A stretch of DNA of 64,000 nucleotides from Luteimonas kalidii (GCF_029887935.1 NZ_JARXRO010000020.1:683231-747230); one strand, 5' to 3'; positions 1 through 10,632 are shown, counted from the stretch's first letter. Notes: generated by a model from the letters alone, not told the origin. Made by a program: numbers and translations.

Positions 1-2
1 TG

Positions 3-389
3 CGGGACCGCAATCTCGCCGTGCAGTCGACCGAAGCCGCGCTTCGCTTTGCCCAGGATCAGGTCCTCGCGGGCGCCGCATGGGACACCAACGTGCCTGA
101 CGGTGACAGTTGCTCGGAGGACGGCATCTGTCCGACTGGTTCTGCTCCCTCCTGGCAGGACCTGCCCGATACCCAGTACGACAGTGATCTGATCCCGGAG
201 CCGCCCCAGTACTGGATCGAGTACCTGGGGCAAGGGCCGGCCCGCAGGGGCAGCTGTGACCAGATCCCGCAACCGCTCGACTGCTTCAGTCCGATGTATC
301 GCGTGACGGCACGTACCCGCAGCGAAGGGCGCGCCGACGTCACCATGCAAGCCAACATCATCAGCCGCATCCCGGAACCGGGGACCTGA
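3..389 (+). CDS. pilX: PilX-family minor pilin assembly protein, C-terminal part (5' end outside window)
   Basis: The reading frame is open from the left edge, and a GTG at position 21 is only an internal codon. The visible part begins RDRNLAVQSTEAALRFAQDQ, which matches the region just after the N-terminal membrane helix in PilX-type minor pilins, where AEAALR-like residues are usual. It ends at a TGA 3 bases before pilY1. The C-terminal YRVTARTRSEGRADVTMQA stretch is typical of PilX/PilW-family minor pilins. PilX is thought to sit in the minor-pilin complex with PilY1 that primes type IV pilus assembly. The N-terminal leader and helix lie outside the window. The assignment rests on the partial sequence and on the neighbouring pilY1 and pilE. 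Confidence 0.8.
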   Translation, partial: RDRNLAVQSTEAALRFAQDQVLAGAAWDTNVPDGDSCSEDGICPTGSAPSWQDLPDTQYDSDLIPEPPQYWIEYLGQGPARRGSCDQIPQPLDCFSPMYRVTARTRSEGRADVTMQANIISRIPEPGT

Positions 390-392
390 GTC

Positions 393-3300
393 ATGAAGAC
401 ACGTTCGATCAATTCTCGCCGCCGCTCAGTTCGTGGGTCGGGTCGTTCCTGGTGGGCGGCGCCATTCGCGTTGCTGTCGACCCTGCTCGCATTACCCGCG
501 AGCGCGGGGATCGCGATACCGGATCAGCCGCTGATCATCGGCTCTCGCATCCCCCCGAACATCCTGTTTCTGCTCGACAACTCGGGATCGATGGCGGACA
601 CGTTCTTGCCGGATGGGATACCGACCGGATGGGCCAGACAGGCCTATACCCGAAACAGGATCTATTACAATCCGAACGTCGTCTACCAGCCTTGGGTGGA
701 TTCCACCGGGGCGGTCATGACCGGGGGCCAAGACTATCGGAATGCCTATTCCCACATCGTTCTAGTCCCGCCCTTCAACAACGGCACCACCGACCTGCGC
801 GACTCCGAGCAGACGTTCTATGTTCCCAAGAATTCGGCCGGAGATCTAACCGATCTGGCGAACTACTGGCGCTACCAGATTCACGAAGACGAGGTCATCG
901 TCAGAAGTGAGTGGACTACGCGGTCTGGTGGCTGGCCTTCTTACAATCAAGGCCTTTCCAACAGGAACTGTTCTACGGGTGGTGGAACCAACTGGCGTAA
1001 CTGCACGGAGGCGTTGCCCACGACACGCACCGCAGCTCAGGAGCGCCGAAACTTCGCGACTTGGTATTCGTACCATCGCTCCCGGTCGAAGGTTGCCAAG
1101 GCCGCCGTCGGTCGTGCATTCGCCGAGATCGGCGGTGAGTATCGGGTTGGTTACAGAAATATCTGGAACGACATGCGGACGAGCGGGTCGAGTGGCGGGG
1201 TGAACTGGGGCAGTCATCCAATCTCCCAGTCCAAGCCGATTCCGGTTGCTTGGAACAAGGGCTTGTTCGAGGATCCCAACGGTCCCGGAGGCGCCGACAA
1301 CAACAAGACCGCATGGTATCAGCGACTGTATGCAGAAGACGCGGCTGACTCTACGCCTCTGCGCGAGGCGCTCTACAACGCGGGCAAGTATTTTGAAGAT
1401 GACAGTTCGTCGACAGGTCCTTGGGGTGAGGGTATCGGCGGGGCCGCTGTCGATCATTTCGCCTGCCGCCAGAACTACACGATCCTGACCACCGATGGGT
1501 ACCGCAACGATTCCGACGGCTGGAGCAAGGTAGGTGAGGAAGACAATAGCGAGGGCGAAGTCATCACCAGTCCTTTCGGCGACAGCTATCAGTACGTCCC
1601 CACAGCGCCATACGCAAGCGAGCATTCGAGCAACCTCGCCGATATTGCGATGCGGTTCTGGAAGCGCGACCTGCGACCAGACCTGGATAACGTGGTCGCG
1701 AAGACTCCCGCGAATCCCGCGTTCTGGCAGCACATGGTGACGTTCGGGATTTCCCTCGGGGCCGCGGGGACATTGGATCCAGAATCGGACCTCCCGGCCC
1801 TGACGGCGGGAACTAAGTCGTGGCCGTATCACACCAATTTGAACCCGAGAAGCATCGACGACTTCTGGCATGCGTCGGTCAACGGGCGGGGCAAGTTCGT
1901 CGTCGCCAGCGACGCCGACGAATTCTCGCAGGCATTGAGGGGCGCGCTGAGTGAGATCGCCACGCGAGATAGCTCCTTCTCGAACGTTGCAAGTAACTCT
2001 GTGTCGCTGGATACCGGATCTCAGGTGTTCAACGCCAGCTACGTGACCGGAACTTGGACTGGCACGCTGGCCGCGCGTGAGGTGACCGCCTCCGGCGTCG
2101 AAGCCGACCCCGACTGGACGGCGTCGTTGCCCGATTGGGATGACCGCAAGATCTTCACCTCCACCGGGACGGCCGGGGCCCAGTTTCCCACCACCGCGCA
2201 GCGCGCATTGCTCGGACGCACCGGCGGCAGTTTGAACTTTCCGGTGACGGCTGCCGACAATGCGGATTACATCAAGGGTGACGAGAGTAACGAGGCCAGT
2301 GAAGGCGGCCTCCTGCGAAATCGCTCGACGAAGCTCGGCGATATTATCGGCTCGTCGCCGGCCTATGTGAAAGACACCAACACGCTCTATGTCGGGGCGA
2401 ACGACGGCATGCTGCATGCCTTCGACGCCAGCAACGGTCGGGAACTGTTCGCGTACGTGCCGAACATCATCAACTTCGGCCACCTTTCGACGCTGAGTCG
2501 TGGCGACTACAGCCACAAGTTCTTTGTGGATGGGCCGGTGGTCGTGTCCAGTCGTTCGCTGACGCCTGCCAAGAACATACTGATCGGATCGCTCGGGAGG
2601 GGCGGCAAAGGACTTTTCGCTCTCGATGTCACCGCTCCGGGAACAGTGAACGCCGCTGGCCTTTTCAAGTGGGAGCGTTCGAATACCCCTGGCGGGCACA
2701 TGGGGCTCGTGCTGAACAAGCCGCTATTGTCCAGGGTGGGTACGGGCGTGGTTGCCGCGGTTTTTGGCAATGGGATCAACAGCACCAACGATCGGGCAGC
2801 ACTGATGGTGCTGAATGCCGAGACGGGTGCGGTCATTGCCGAAATCGACACTGGGGCGGGGTCCGCGGCAGCCCCGAACGGGCTGTCGGCTGTGACCGGC
2901 ATCGTTGGCGCCGACGGTCGGACCCTCGCTTACGCATACGCCGGCGACATGCTCGGTAATGTGTGGAAGTTCGACCTCACGGATGCGTCGCCGGCCGCGT
3001 GGACGGCGACCCGGCTCTTCACGGCGACCAATGACGACGGTGCCGCGCAGCCGATCAGCGGAGCGATCACGATCGCCAGTCATCCAATCAGAAGCCAGCG
3101 CTGGCTGTTCTTCGGAACCGGGCGTTACCTGACCGCCGACGACATCAGCACTTCGGGTGCCGACGTCCAGAGCATGTACGGATTCATCGACGAGGGCGCG
3201 GCGATCGAGCGCTCCGATCTGACCGAGCGTACGATCGCGGTGACGGATGAGTCGCTTAACGGTTATCCGGTGCGGGCGTTCGAGGAACGATCCGGCCTGC

Positions 3301-3710
3301 CTGTCGACTCCAAGGGCTGGTACATTGACCTTCCGGAAAGTGGCGAGCGAATCATCCAGGATGCGCAGGTCGTCTCCACCTTCCTGGTGACTGCCAGCAT
3401 GATTCCCTCAGGAAATGCATGTAATCCCGACGGCGGCGGATACATCAATGCGCTCGACGCCTTCACCGGTACAAGCGCGGGGGCGAGCTATTTTGATCTC
3501 GGTGGTGAAGCCGGGACGGACGACTCGGTCATTGGCGATGACGACCTGCCGGTCGGCTCGGTCGATGTGCGCACGGGCATGCCGACGCTTCCGAACCTGT
3601 TGCGCGGCCTGATCGTGGTCGGCGGCACCGGCAGCGGCAACCTGCGGGGACTGAGGACGCTCACACCTCGCTGGGACCGCGCGTCCTGGCGTGAGATCAG
3701 GGGAGAGTGA
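393..3710 (+). CDS. pilY1: PilY1-type pilus tip-associated protein
   Basis: The protein has 1105 residues. A signal peptide ends near residue 38 (LLALPASA). A von Willebrand A-like segment follows at once, with the metal-site motif DNSGS at residues 62-66. The C-terminal half, from about residue 650, is a PilC/PilY1 beta-propeller (TLYVGANDGMLHAFDAS; YAGDMLGNVWKFDL). PilY1 acts at the pilus tip in adhesion, in control of retraction and in priming with minor pilins. It lies 3 bases after pilX, and its TGA overlaps the pilE ATG. Its codon use looks less GC-extreme than the downstream genes. The short stretch before YAGDMLGNVWKFDL, where many homologues carry an Asp-rich calcium loop, holds only one Asp here. 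Confidence 0.93.
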   Translation: MKTRSINSRRRSVRGSGRSWWAAPFALLSTLLALPASAGIAIPDQPLIIGSRIPPNILFLLDNSGSMADTFLPDGIPTGWARQAYTRNRIYYNPNVVYQPWVDSTGAVMTGGQDYRNAYSHIVLVPPFNNGTTDLRDSEQTFYVPKNSAGDLTDLANYWRYQIHEDEVIVRSEWTTRSGGWPSYNQGLSNRNCSTGGGTNWRNCTEALPTTRTAAQERRNFATWYSYHRSRSKVAKAAVGRAFAEIGGEYRVGYRNIWNDMRTSGSSGGVNWGSHPISQSKPIPVAWNKGLFEDPNGPGGADNNKTAWYQRLYAEDAADSTPLREALYNAGKYFEDDSSSTGPWGEGIGGAAVDHFACRQNYTILTTDGYRNDSDGWSKVGEEDNSEGEVITSPFGDSYQYVPTAPYASEHSSNLADIAMRFWKRDLRPDLDNVVAKTPANPAFWQHMVTFGISLGAAGTLDPESDLPALTAGTKSWPYHTNLNPRSIDDFWHASVNGRGKFVVASDADEFSQALRGALSEIATRDSSFSNVASNSVSLDTGSQVFNASYVTGTWTGTLAAREVTASGVEADPDWTASLPDWDDRKIFTSTGTAGAQFPTTAQRALLGRTGGSLNFPVTAADNADYIKGDESNEASEGGLLRNRSTKLGDIIGSSPAYVKDTNTLYVGANDGMLHAFDASNGRELFAYVPNIINFGHLSTLSRGDYSHKFFVDGPVVVSSRSLTPAKNILIGSLGRGGKGLFALDVTAPGTVNAAGLFKWERSNTPGGHMGLVLNKPLLSRVGTGVVAAVFGNGINSTNDRAALMVLNAETGAVIAEIDTGAGSAAAPNGLSAVTGIVGADGRTLAYAYAGDMLGNVWKFDLTDASPAAWTATRLFTATNDDGAAQPISGAITIASHPIRSQRWLFFGTGRYLTADDISTSGADVQSMYGFIDEGAAIERSDLTERTIAVTDESLNGYPVRAFEERSGLPVDSKGWYIDLPESGERIIQDAQVVSTFLVTASMIPSGNACNPDGGGYINALDAFTGTSAGASYFDLGGEAGTDDSVIGDDDLPVGSVDVRTGMPTLPNLLRGLIVVGGTGSGNLRGLRTLTPRWDRASWREIRGE

Positions 3711-4126
3711 TGGTCATGCAGAGGAACGCCGCGCGCCGCAATGTCTCGGGCTTCAGTCTGGTCGAGTTGATGGTTACGGTGGCGATCATTGGCATCCTGG
3801 CCTCGATCGCATTGCCGAGCTACAACGAACACGTCATGAAGGGGCGACGCGTCGGGGGGGCGGCGTGCGCAGCGGCAGTGGCCCAGGCAATGGAACGCCA
3901 CTACACCACCGCGCTGACGTACGAAGATCATCCGGACGTGGACGAACTGGACAACCGTTGTGATCCGGATGCGCTGCGCTTCTACGACATGGATGTGGTG
4001 GACGTGGGGCCCAAGGCCTATACCGTCACCGCCGAGCCCACCGGGCGGCAGGCGAGCGACTCGTGCGAAACCCTCAGTCTCGACGCGGCCGGCACGAAGT
4101 CACCGGATACGGTCGGCTGCTGGTAA
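3710..4126 (+). CDS. pilE: Type IV pilin-like protein PilE
   Basis: This is a 138-residue prepilin with a short basic leader ending in Gly. The class III cleavage site G/FSLVELMVTVAIIGILAS has Glu at mature position 5, followed by the hydrophobic helix that packs in the pilus core. The C-terminal globular part holds several Cys residues that could form disulfides (VGGAACAA, DNRCDP, SDSCETL, VGCW). In Xanthomonas and Pseudomonas, PilE is the last gene of the minor-pilin operon, which is the position here. The ATG at 3710 is chosen because it overlaps the pilY1 stop codon by one base. A GTG three bases upstream is also open. Confidence 0.9.
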   Translation: MVMQRNAARRNVSGFSLVELMVTVAIIGILASIALPSYNEHVMKGRRVGGAACAAAVAQAMERHYTTALTYEDHPDVDELDNRCDPDALRFYDMDVVDVGPKAYTVTAEPTGRQASDSCETLSLDAAGTKSPDTVGCW

Positions 4127-4152
4127 TGTCGGTATCGCCCCAACCAAAACGC

Positions 4153-4180
4153 ACAAGGCCCGCATCGCTGCGGGCCTTGT
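4153..4180 (+). terminator. Perfect 12-bp stem hairpin after pilE, between pilE and tRNA-Asn
   Basis: ACAAGGCCCGCA and TGCGGGCCTTGT form a perfect 12-bp stem with a four-base loop (tcgc). There is no good T tract on the plus strand. It lies 26 bases after the pilE stop and 12 bases beyond the 3' end of the oppositely oriented tRNA-Asn. It probably serves as a bidirectional terminator for these converging units. Confidence 0.7.
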
Positions 4181-4192
4181 CGTACCGGAATC

Positions 4193-4269
4193 TGGCGCCC
4201 GAAGTTGGACTCGAACCAACGACCCCCTGATTAACAGTCAAGTGCTCTAACCGGCTGAGCTATTCGGGC
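4193..4269 (-). tRNA. tRNA-Asn (anticodon GUU)
   Basis: Read on the minus strand, the sequence folds as a complete 77-nt tRNA with encoded CCA. The acceptor stem is GCCCGAA/TTCGGGC and the D arm carries AGCTCAG...GGTTAGAGC. The anticodon stem is CTTGA/TCAGG around loop CTGTTAA, giving anticodon GTT. The T arm contains GTTCGAGTC. It ends GCCA at 4193-4196. Confidence 0.97.
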
Positions 4270-4366
4270 GGGCAGGAGATTGTAGACGGCGCCCGGGAGC
4301 CGGGCAAGCCGCTGGCCCTGGATGCACCCCGTCGCGGCCTTGGCGTCATGGCCCGTCGGAACCCGT

Positions 4367-4897
4367 TCAGCCCGGGCACGCGGCGGGCGTGGTGGGCCGG
4401 AACGTGCGCGGGCGCCCAGCGTTGTTCACGATCACGGCCCCCAGCAGAATGCCGTCGCCGTTGCAGACGGAGATGGTGAGGTTGGTGCCTGCGCTGCGGC
4501 CATCGGGCATGTATCGCAGCTGCGGCCGCCCGGTCGTGCCGAGCAGCCTGAGGGAGCGGCTCATGGGCCCTGACTCGGCACGCAGGATGTCCTCGCCGGC
4601 ATCGGGCTCGCGGTTGCCGTCGCGGTCCAGGAACATCATCCAGCCGCCGCTCCAGTCCGTGGATCCGTCGCAGGCTGTGCCACTGCGCGAAGGGCACAGG
4701 ACGGCAGACTGGCGGTACGTGATCGCCGCCATCCGGGCCAGCTGCATCTGGGTCGCCAGCGCGCCCATGGCGGCCCCCGCGCGCTGGCGCTCCAGCAAAT
4801 CTCCCATCACCGGTGCCGCGACCGCGGCACAGACCGCCAGGATGGCGACCGTCAGCGTCATCTCGACCAGGGTGAACCCGCGCAGCTGCTTCCGCAT
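4367..4897 (-). CDS. fimT: FimT/GspH-type minor pseudopilin
   Basis: The 176-residue product starts MRKQLRG/FTLVEMTLTVAILAV, a classic seven-residue prepilin leader with Glu5 and a hydrophobic helix. The rest fits the GspH/FimT family (GWMMFLDRDGNREPDAGEDIL, then a C-terminal strand domain with SVCNGDG). The ATG at 4897 is preferred over the upstream ATG at 4912. A GGAGG lies 8 bases before it, and it gives a normal-length leader. FimT usually heads the fimT-pilV-W-X-Y1-E operon. Here it sits beyond tRNA-Asn on the opposite strand, converging on pilE, so it is transcribed separately, divergently from uvrB. It may be an extra FimT paralogue or a displaced cluster member. Confidence 0.88.
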   Translation of the reverse strand: MRKQLRGFTLVEMTLTVAILAVCAAVAAPVMGDLLERQRAGAAMGALATQMQLARMAAITYRQSAVLCPSRSGTACDGSTDWSGGWMMFLDRDGNREPDAGEDILRAESGPMSRSLRLLGTTGRPQLRYMPDGRSAGTNLTISVCNGDGILLGAVIVNNAGRPRTFRPTTPAACPG

Positions 4898-5048
4898 CAC
4901 AATGCCCTCCATGGCGTTGGGCGCTCAGCATCGCGCCTGCGAGCAGGGCGCGGCCATCAGCCATGGCCGGCCGGCGGGGTAGGAAAACGCCCTATCCGCC
5001 CCCATCACGAGGGGTCGCTAAACTGGCGTGCCCGTCCCCCGCTCCCAC

Positions 5049-7082
<2,034 letters not shown>

Positions 7083-7099
7083 ACGGGCGGGGCGGAGGA

Positions 7100-7128
7100 T
7101 GGCAAGCCCGGTCGGGTTCGGCTAGAAT
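7100..7128 (+). promoter_or_regulatory. Candidate sigma-70 promoter for tRNA-Val
   Basis: TGGCAA (7100-7105) and TAGAAT (7123-7128) are separated by 17 bases, about 100 bases before the mature tRNA-Val. The -10 is good and the -35 is weak. No other gene lies between uvrB and this tRNA. Confidence 0.45.
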
Positions 7129-7226
7129 TCGCCTCCCGCCGCGTTGGTGGGACCCTTGCCCTCGGCCAGTCCGGCCGGCGGTCAGGGAAGCAGTCATCGG
7201 GCGACGCCCGGAGGTCTGCGCATTTC

Positions 7227-7301
7227 GGGCGGTTAGCTCAGCGGTAGAGCACTACCTTGACATGGTAGGGGTCACAGGTTCGAACCCTGTACCGCCCACC
7301 A
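7227..7301 (+). tRNA. tRNA-Val (anticodon GAC)
   Basis: This is a complete 75-nt cloverleaf with encoded CCA. The acceptor stem is GGGCGGT/ACCGCCC and the D arm includes TAGCTCAGCGGTAGAGC. The anticodon stem is CTACC/GGTAG around TTGACAT, so the anticodon is GAC. The T arm contains GGTTCGAACCC. The discriminator base is A. Confidence 0.97.
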
Positions 7302-7332
7302 AACGACAACCTGGAGTTGTTCTTTGGACCCG

Positions 7333-7356
7333 AACCCGCCGCCTGGCGGGTTTGTC
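7333..7356 (+). terminator. Terminator hairpin after tRNA-Val
   Basis: AACCCGCC and GGCGGGTT pair around loop gcct and are followed by a short T-rich run (tttgtcattt). It starts 32 bases beyond the tRNA-Val CCA end, which fits a tRNA terminator. Confidence 0.65.
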
Positions 7357-7499
7357 ATTTGCGGCCGGCCACACTGCGCCACCAGGCCTCTACGCCTGAT
7401 GCTGAGCTGACCTCGCGACCGGCCCGGGGTCTCTGGTTCATCGACATGGCTCCGAATCGCTCTTGTCGAAGAACGGTCATCGATAACGCTGGGCCGTGT

Positions 7500-7599
7500 C
7501 CCGTCGGCCGGGGATCGCGGCAAGCAGGACAGGGATGTCTTGCGCGCGAGTCAGGGCTGGATGCCCTGACCGAGCGGATAGCGATTCCCGGCCGACGGG
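7500..7599 (-). repeat. Dispersed 100-bp structured repeat, copy A
   Basis: Bounded by 19-bp terminal inverted repeats (7500-7518 and 7581-7599) that pair with one mismatch. Inside is a perfect 8-bp hairpin (7550-7557 with 7563-7570, GTCAGGGC/GCCCTGAC) and a second, imperfect hairpin (7524-7543). In reverse complement it aligns without gaps over exactly 100 bp to the copy at 20037-20136, with 15 differences. About 12 bp of weaker similarity continues beyond the 7599 end. It lies between two converging terminators, outside any gene. It carries no transposase, so it is best described as a REP/MITE-like element. Confidence 0.85.
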
Positions 7600-7672
7600 G
7601 CGCGGCGTCGACCCGAAGACGGGAGCGGAGGAAGCCAAGCGCTTCGGCGTCTCCTCGAACGGGAAGAAGGCC

Positions 7673-7709
7673 AAAAAAATGCCCCGGCCGGGGGAGGGCC
7701 GGCCGGGGC
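7673..7709 (-). terminator. Rho-independent terminator of the TonB-dependent receptor gene
   Basis: On the minus strand a strong GC stem (GCCCCGGCC with GGCCGGGGC, at 7701-7709 and 7681-7689) is followed directly by A and T7. It lies about 25 bases after the receptor stop codon, the textbook arrangement. Confidence 0.9.
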
Positions 7710-7733
7710 TGCAGCGGCGCGGGGAACGCCGGA

Positions 7734-10496
7734 TCAGAAGCGGTAGTTCACGCCCAGCAGCCAGGTGCGGCCCCACTCGATGTGCTCGAGCGGACGGTCG
7801 CGGGTGCCGGCGTAGGTGCGGTAGGACTCGTCGGTGATGTTGCTCGCCTGCAGCAGCACGCTCAGGCCGCCCAGCCCGGTCTCGTCGCCGAAGGCATAGC
7901 TGACCTGCGCATCGGTGATGTTTTCGCCGACCACGTAGCGCAGGGTGCGATCGCCGTCGAAGTTGCCGATCTCGCCGATGAAGTCCGAGCGCCGCCGCTG
8001 GCTGACGCGCGCCTCGAAGCCGCCGCGCTCGTAGTAGGCGGTGAGGTTGTACACGCGCTTGGACAGGCCGGGCAGCATGACGTTCTCGCTGCCGACGCTG
8101 CTCTGGGCGTTGGGCGGCGGCGGGATGGTGATGTCGCTGTCGTTGAAGCTGGCGCTGGCCACGATGCCGAAGCCGGTGAGTGCCGGCGCGAACAGGTCCA
8201 GCGGCAGCGACGCGGTCAGCTCAAGGCCGCGCAGCGATCCGCCTTCGCCGTTGTAGGGAGCGGTGAAGCGTCCCGTGGTCTGGGTAGGCGGCTCGTTGGG
8301 ACCCGGCACGTAGTCGACCAGCAGGTCGCTGAAGTCGTAGCCGTCGCGCGCCTCGGTGTAGATGTAGGTGCGCAGGTCCTTGTAGTAGAACGCGGCCGAC
8401 ACGTAGGCGCGCTGGCCGAAGTACTTCTCGTACGACAGATCGAATGCGTACGCGCGCCAGGGATCGAGCTCCGGATTGCCGCCCGACCCGCCCGGCTCGC
8501 CGGTGGCGGTGTTGACGCCGAACTCGAGCGAGGCGCGCAGCTCGTCCACCCGCGGGCGTGCGATCTGCTCGGCCAACGCCACGCGCAGGGTCTGGTCGGC
8601 GGGCAGCGAGAAGGCCAGGTTCATACTCGGCAGCACGTCGGTGTACGACTTGCCGCGGGTGATCGGCTGCACGTTCTGGCCCTCGGGCAGGGTGGCGTCC
8701 CAGTAGCGCGAGGTGGACGACTGGTCCACGCGTTGCACCTGCACGCCGAAGTTGCCGCGCACCGGCACGCTGCCCCACTGGGTGTCGAGGTTGGCGCGCG
8801 CGTAGCCGGTGGTGATCTCCTCGTCGACCCGCCAGGCCTTGGGAATCAGGTACGACAGGTCGTCGACCGGGATGAAACTCATGTAGCGCGCGACCGCCTC
8901 GGGCACGTTCCAGGACGGGATCATGCCCACGCCGGCGAAGCCGAGGTCGACCAGGCCGTACTGCAGGTCGTCGGCGATCGGCGTGTCGCCCTGCGGGCCG
9001 AGGTTGATGTTGCCTTCGGGTTGCCACTTGCTCTTCTGGCGGTCGGCATAGTTCAGGCCCAGGTCGAAGTCGACCAGCCACGCCGCGGCTTCAGGCGCCG
9101 GAATCGAGGCATCGATCCGGAACGCGCGCAGCTCGTCCTCCACCCGCGGGGTCTTGCCGTAGCCGGAGCCGTAGATGGTGTTGGTGAGGTAGAGCGAGCC
9201 GGGGTCGGAATAGTCGAGCGTGGGCGACAGCTGCGAGAATCCGTCGCTGCGGTAATCGAGCGTGACCGAATCCAGCTGCGGCGCCGGCAGCAGCTGGGTA
9301 TTGTTCTCGAGCACGATCTCGTCGCGTTCGGTCTTCGAGTAGCTGACGTCCGCGTTGAGTTCGACCGCGCCCAGGGTGAAGGCGTTGTTCCAGCCGAAGG
9401 CGTTGATCTCGTCCTCGCGCTGGTTGTACATGCCGCGCACGAGCGGGTAGACGTTGTTGGCGACGCCGCCGGTGAAGGTGCCGTCGGCGTTGATGGCCGG
9501 ATTGGTCACGTCCAGGCGGATGGCGCCGTTGGTCCCGTTGTAGTCGCCCAGGGGGATCTCGAACTGGTTCGCCGTGCTCACCTGGTCGGCCTGCGAATGG
9601 AACAGGTCGAGCGTGCTGGTCCAGGCGTTCGACGGCCGGAACTGCAGGGTCATCATCACGCCGTCGCGCTCGGTGTTGCCGGTACGGCGCAGCGCCTTGA
9701 TGCCGTCGGAGTAGTACGTGCCGGCCGGAACGCCGGGGCGCCAGCCCTCGCCGATGGGCTGCCACGGCTCGTACAGGCCGACCTGGTTCTCCTGGATTGG
9801 CGTGTTCGAGTGCGAGTAGCCGATCGAGAAGCCGAAGCGGCGGTCGTCCGAGCGGGTGATGTAGCTGGCGTTGATGCGCTCGCCGTAGCCCGACGCGTCG
9901 GCCGCGTTGCCGAGCGAGTTGTGCTGGCCGCGTACGCTGATCACGCCGGTCGGCTCGTCGAAGCTCAGCGGGCGCACGGTCTGCATGTCCAGGGTGCCGG
10001 TGAGGCCCTGGCCCACCAGGCGCGCGTCGGGGGTCTTGTACACGGTGACGCCGCTGATCAGCTCGGACGGATACTGGTCGAACTCGACGCTGCGGTTGTC
10101 GCCGGTGCTGACCATCTCGCGCCCGTTGAGCAGGGTGGTCGAGAAGTCGGGCGACAGGCCGCGCACGCTGATCACCTGCGCACGTCCGGCGACGCGCTGC
10201 GCGGACAGGCCCGGCAGGCGCGCCAGCGATTCGGCGATGCTGACATCGGGCAGCTTGCCGATGTCCTCCGACGAGATCGCCTCGACGATCGAGGTGGACT
10301 CGCGCTTGACCGAGATCGCGCTCTCGATGCCGCGGCGGATGCCGCGCACGACGATCGTGTCGAGTTCGGAGGCCTCGGCCTGCGGCGTTTCGGCCGGGTC
10401 GTCGGCCTGCGCGTCCTGCGCATGGGCCTGTGCGGCGGCCAGCGTGATGGCGGATGCGAGCGCCAGGCTCAGCAGGTTGCGCTGTGGATTCAACAT
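7734..10496 (-). CDS. TonB-dependent receptor, Xanthomonas/Caulobacter type (probable maltodextrin receptor)
   Basis: The 920-residue outer-membrane receptor takes up substrate with energy from TonB-ExbBD. It opens with a signal peptide (MLNPQRNLLSLALASAITLAAAQAHA). A TonB-box-like segment (ELDTIVVRGIRR) and a plug follow (SEDIGKLPDVSIAESLARLPG; VISVRGLSPDFSTTLLNGRE). A beta-barrel ends in an aromatic residue (LLGVNYRF), as outer-membrane proteins do. The plug strings match the family known as TonB-Xanth-Caul, many members of which import plant oligosaccharides. The ATG at 10496 is chosen for the signal peptide and the GGGAGGGG before it; the frame continues upstream without coding character. 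The neighbouring GH13 enzymes, permease and shared operator suggest alpha-1,4-glucans as substrate, which is inference. Confidence 0.93.
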   Translation of the reverse strand: MLNPQRNLLSLALASAITLAAAQAHAQDAQADDPAETPQAEASELDTIVVRGIRRGIESAISVKRESTSIVEAISSEDIGKLPDVSIAESLARLPGLSAQRVAGRAQVISVRGLSPDFSTTLLNGREMVSTGDNRSVEFDQYPSELISGVTVYKTPDARLVGQGLTGTLDMQTVRPLSFDEPTGVISVRGQHNSLGNAADASGYGERINASYITRSDDRRFGFSIGYSHSNTPIQENQVGLYEPWQPIGEGWRPGVPAGTYYSDGIKALRRTGNTERDGVMMTLQFRPSNAWTSTLDLFHSQADQVSTANQFEIPLGDYNGTNGAIRLDVTNPAINADGTFTGGVANNVYPLVRGMYNQREDEINAFGWNNAFTLGAVELNADVSYSKTERDEIVLENNTQLLPAPQLDSVTLDYRSDGFSQLSPTLDYSDPGSLYLTNTIYGSGYGKTPRVEDELRAFRIDASIPAPEAAAWLVDFDLGLNYADRQKSKWQPEGNINLGPQGDTPIADDLQYGLVDLGFAGVGMIPSWNVPEAVARYMSFIPVDDLSYLIPKAWRVDEEITTGYARANLDTQWGSVPVRGNFGVQVQRVDQSSTSRYWDATLPEGQNVQPITRGKSYTDVLPSMNLAFSLPADQTLRVALAEQIARPRVDELRASLEFGVNTATGEPGGSGGNPELDPWRAYAFDLSYEKYFGQRAYVSAAFYYKDLRTYIYTEARDGYDFSDLLVDYVPGPNEPPTQTTGRFTAPYNGEGGSLRGLELTASLPLDLFAPALTGFGIVASASFNDSDITIPPPPNAQSSVGSENVMLPGLSKRVYNLTAYYERGGFEARVSQRRRSDFIGEIGNFDGDRTLRYVVGENITDAQVSYAFGDETGLGGLSVLLQASNITDESYRTYAGTRDRPLEHIEWGRTWLLGVNYRF

Positions 10497-10618
10497 GTCC
10501 CCTCCCGAAGGATCAGTCGACGTCTGTGATGTGTTCCGGCGCGTGCGGACGCGTTCGCATGCGCCGTCTCCATGGCTGGATTCGATGGTAGGCGTGCAGC
10601 GGGCGCACCGCGCCGCGC

Positions 10619-10632
10619 TGCATACGTATTCA
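10619..10632. promoter_or_regulatory. Putative LacI-family operator upstream of the TonB receptor gene
   Basis: TGCATACGTATTCA is palindromic except at one symmetric pair. It is the exact reverse complement of the 14-mer at 12372-12385. It overlaps the stop codon of the alpha-glucosidase gene and lies 123 bases before the receptor ATG. LacI-family operators usually have a central CG in an even palindrome, as here. The likely binder is the regulator at 15888-16925. Confidence 0.65.

Larger units (their letters stand above)
7302..7733. other. Intergenic stretch between tRNA-Val and the TonB receptor gene
   Basis: No convincing gene is present in these 432 bp. They hold the tRNA-Val terminator (7333-7356), a 100-bp inverted-repeat element (7500-7599) and the receptor-gene terminator on the minus strand (7673-7709). 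Two overlapping reading frames of about 100 codons are by-products of the repeat, since the same peptide strings recur at the second copy near 20.0 kb in the other orientation. Confidence 0.8.

Noticed and set aside
7317..10529. A 1070-codon plus-strand open frame opposite the TonB receptor
   Set aside because: The minus strand encodes an unmistakable receptor with signal peptide, plug and barrel; the plus frame is low-complexity and unrecognisable.
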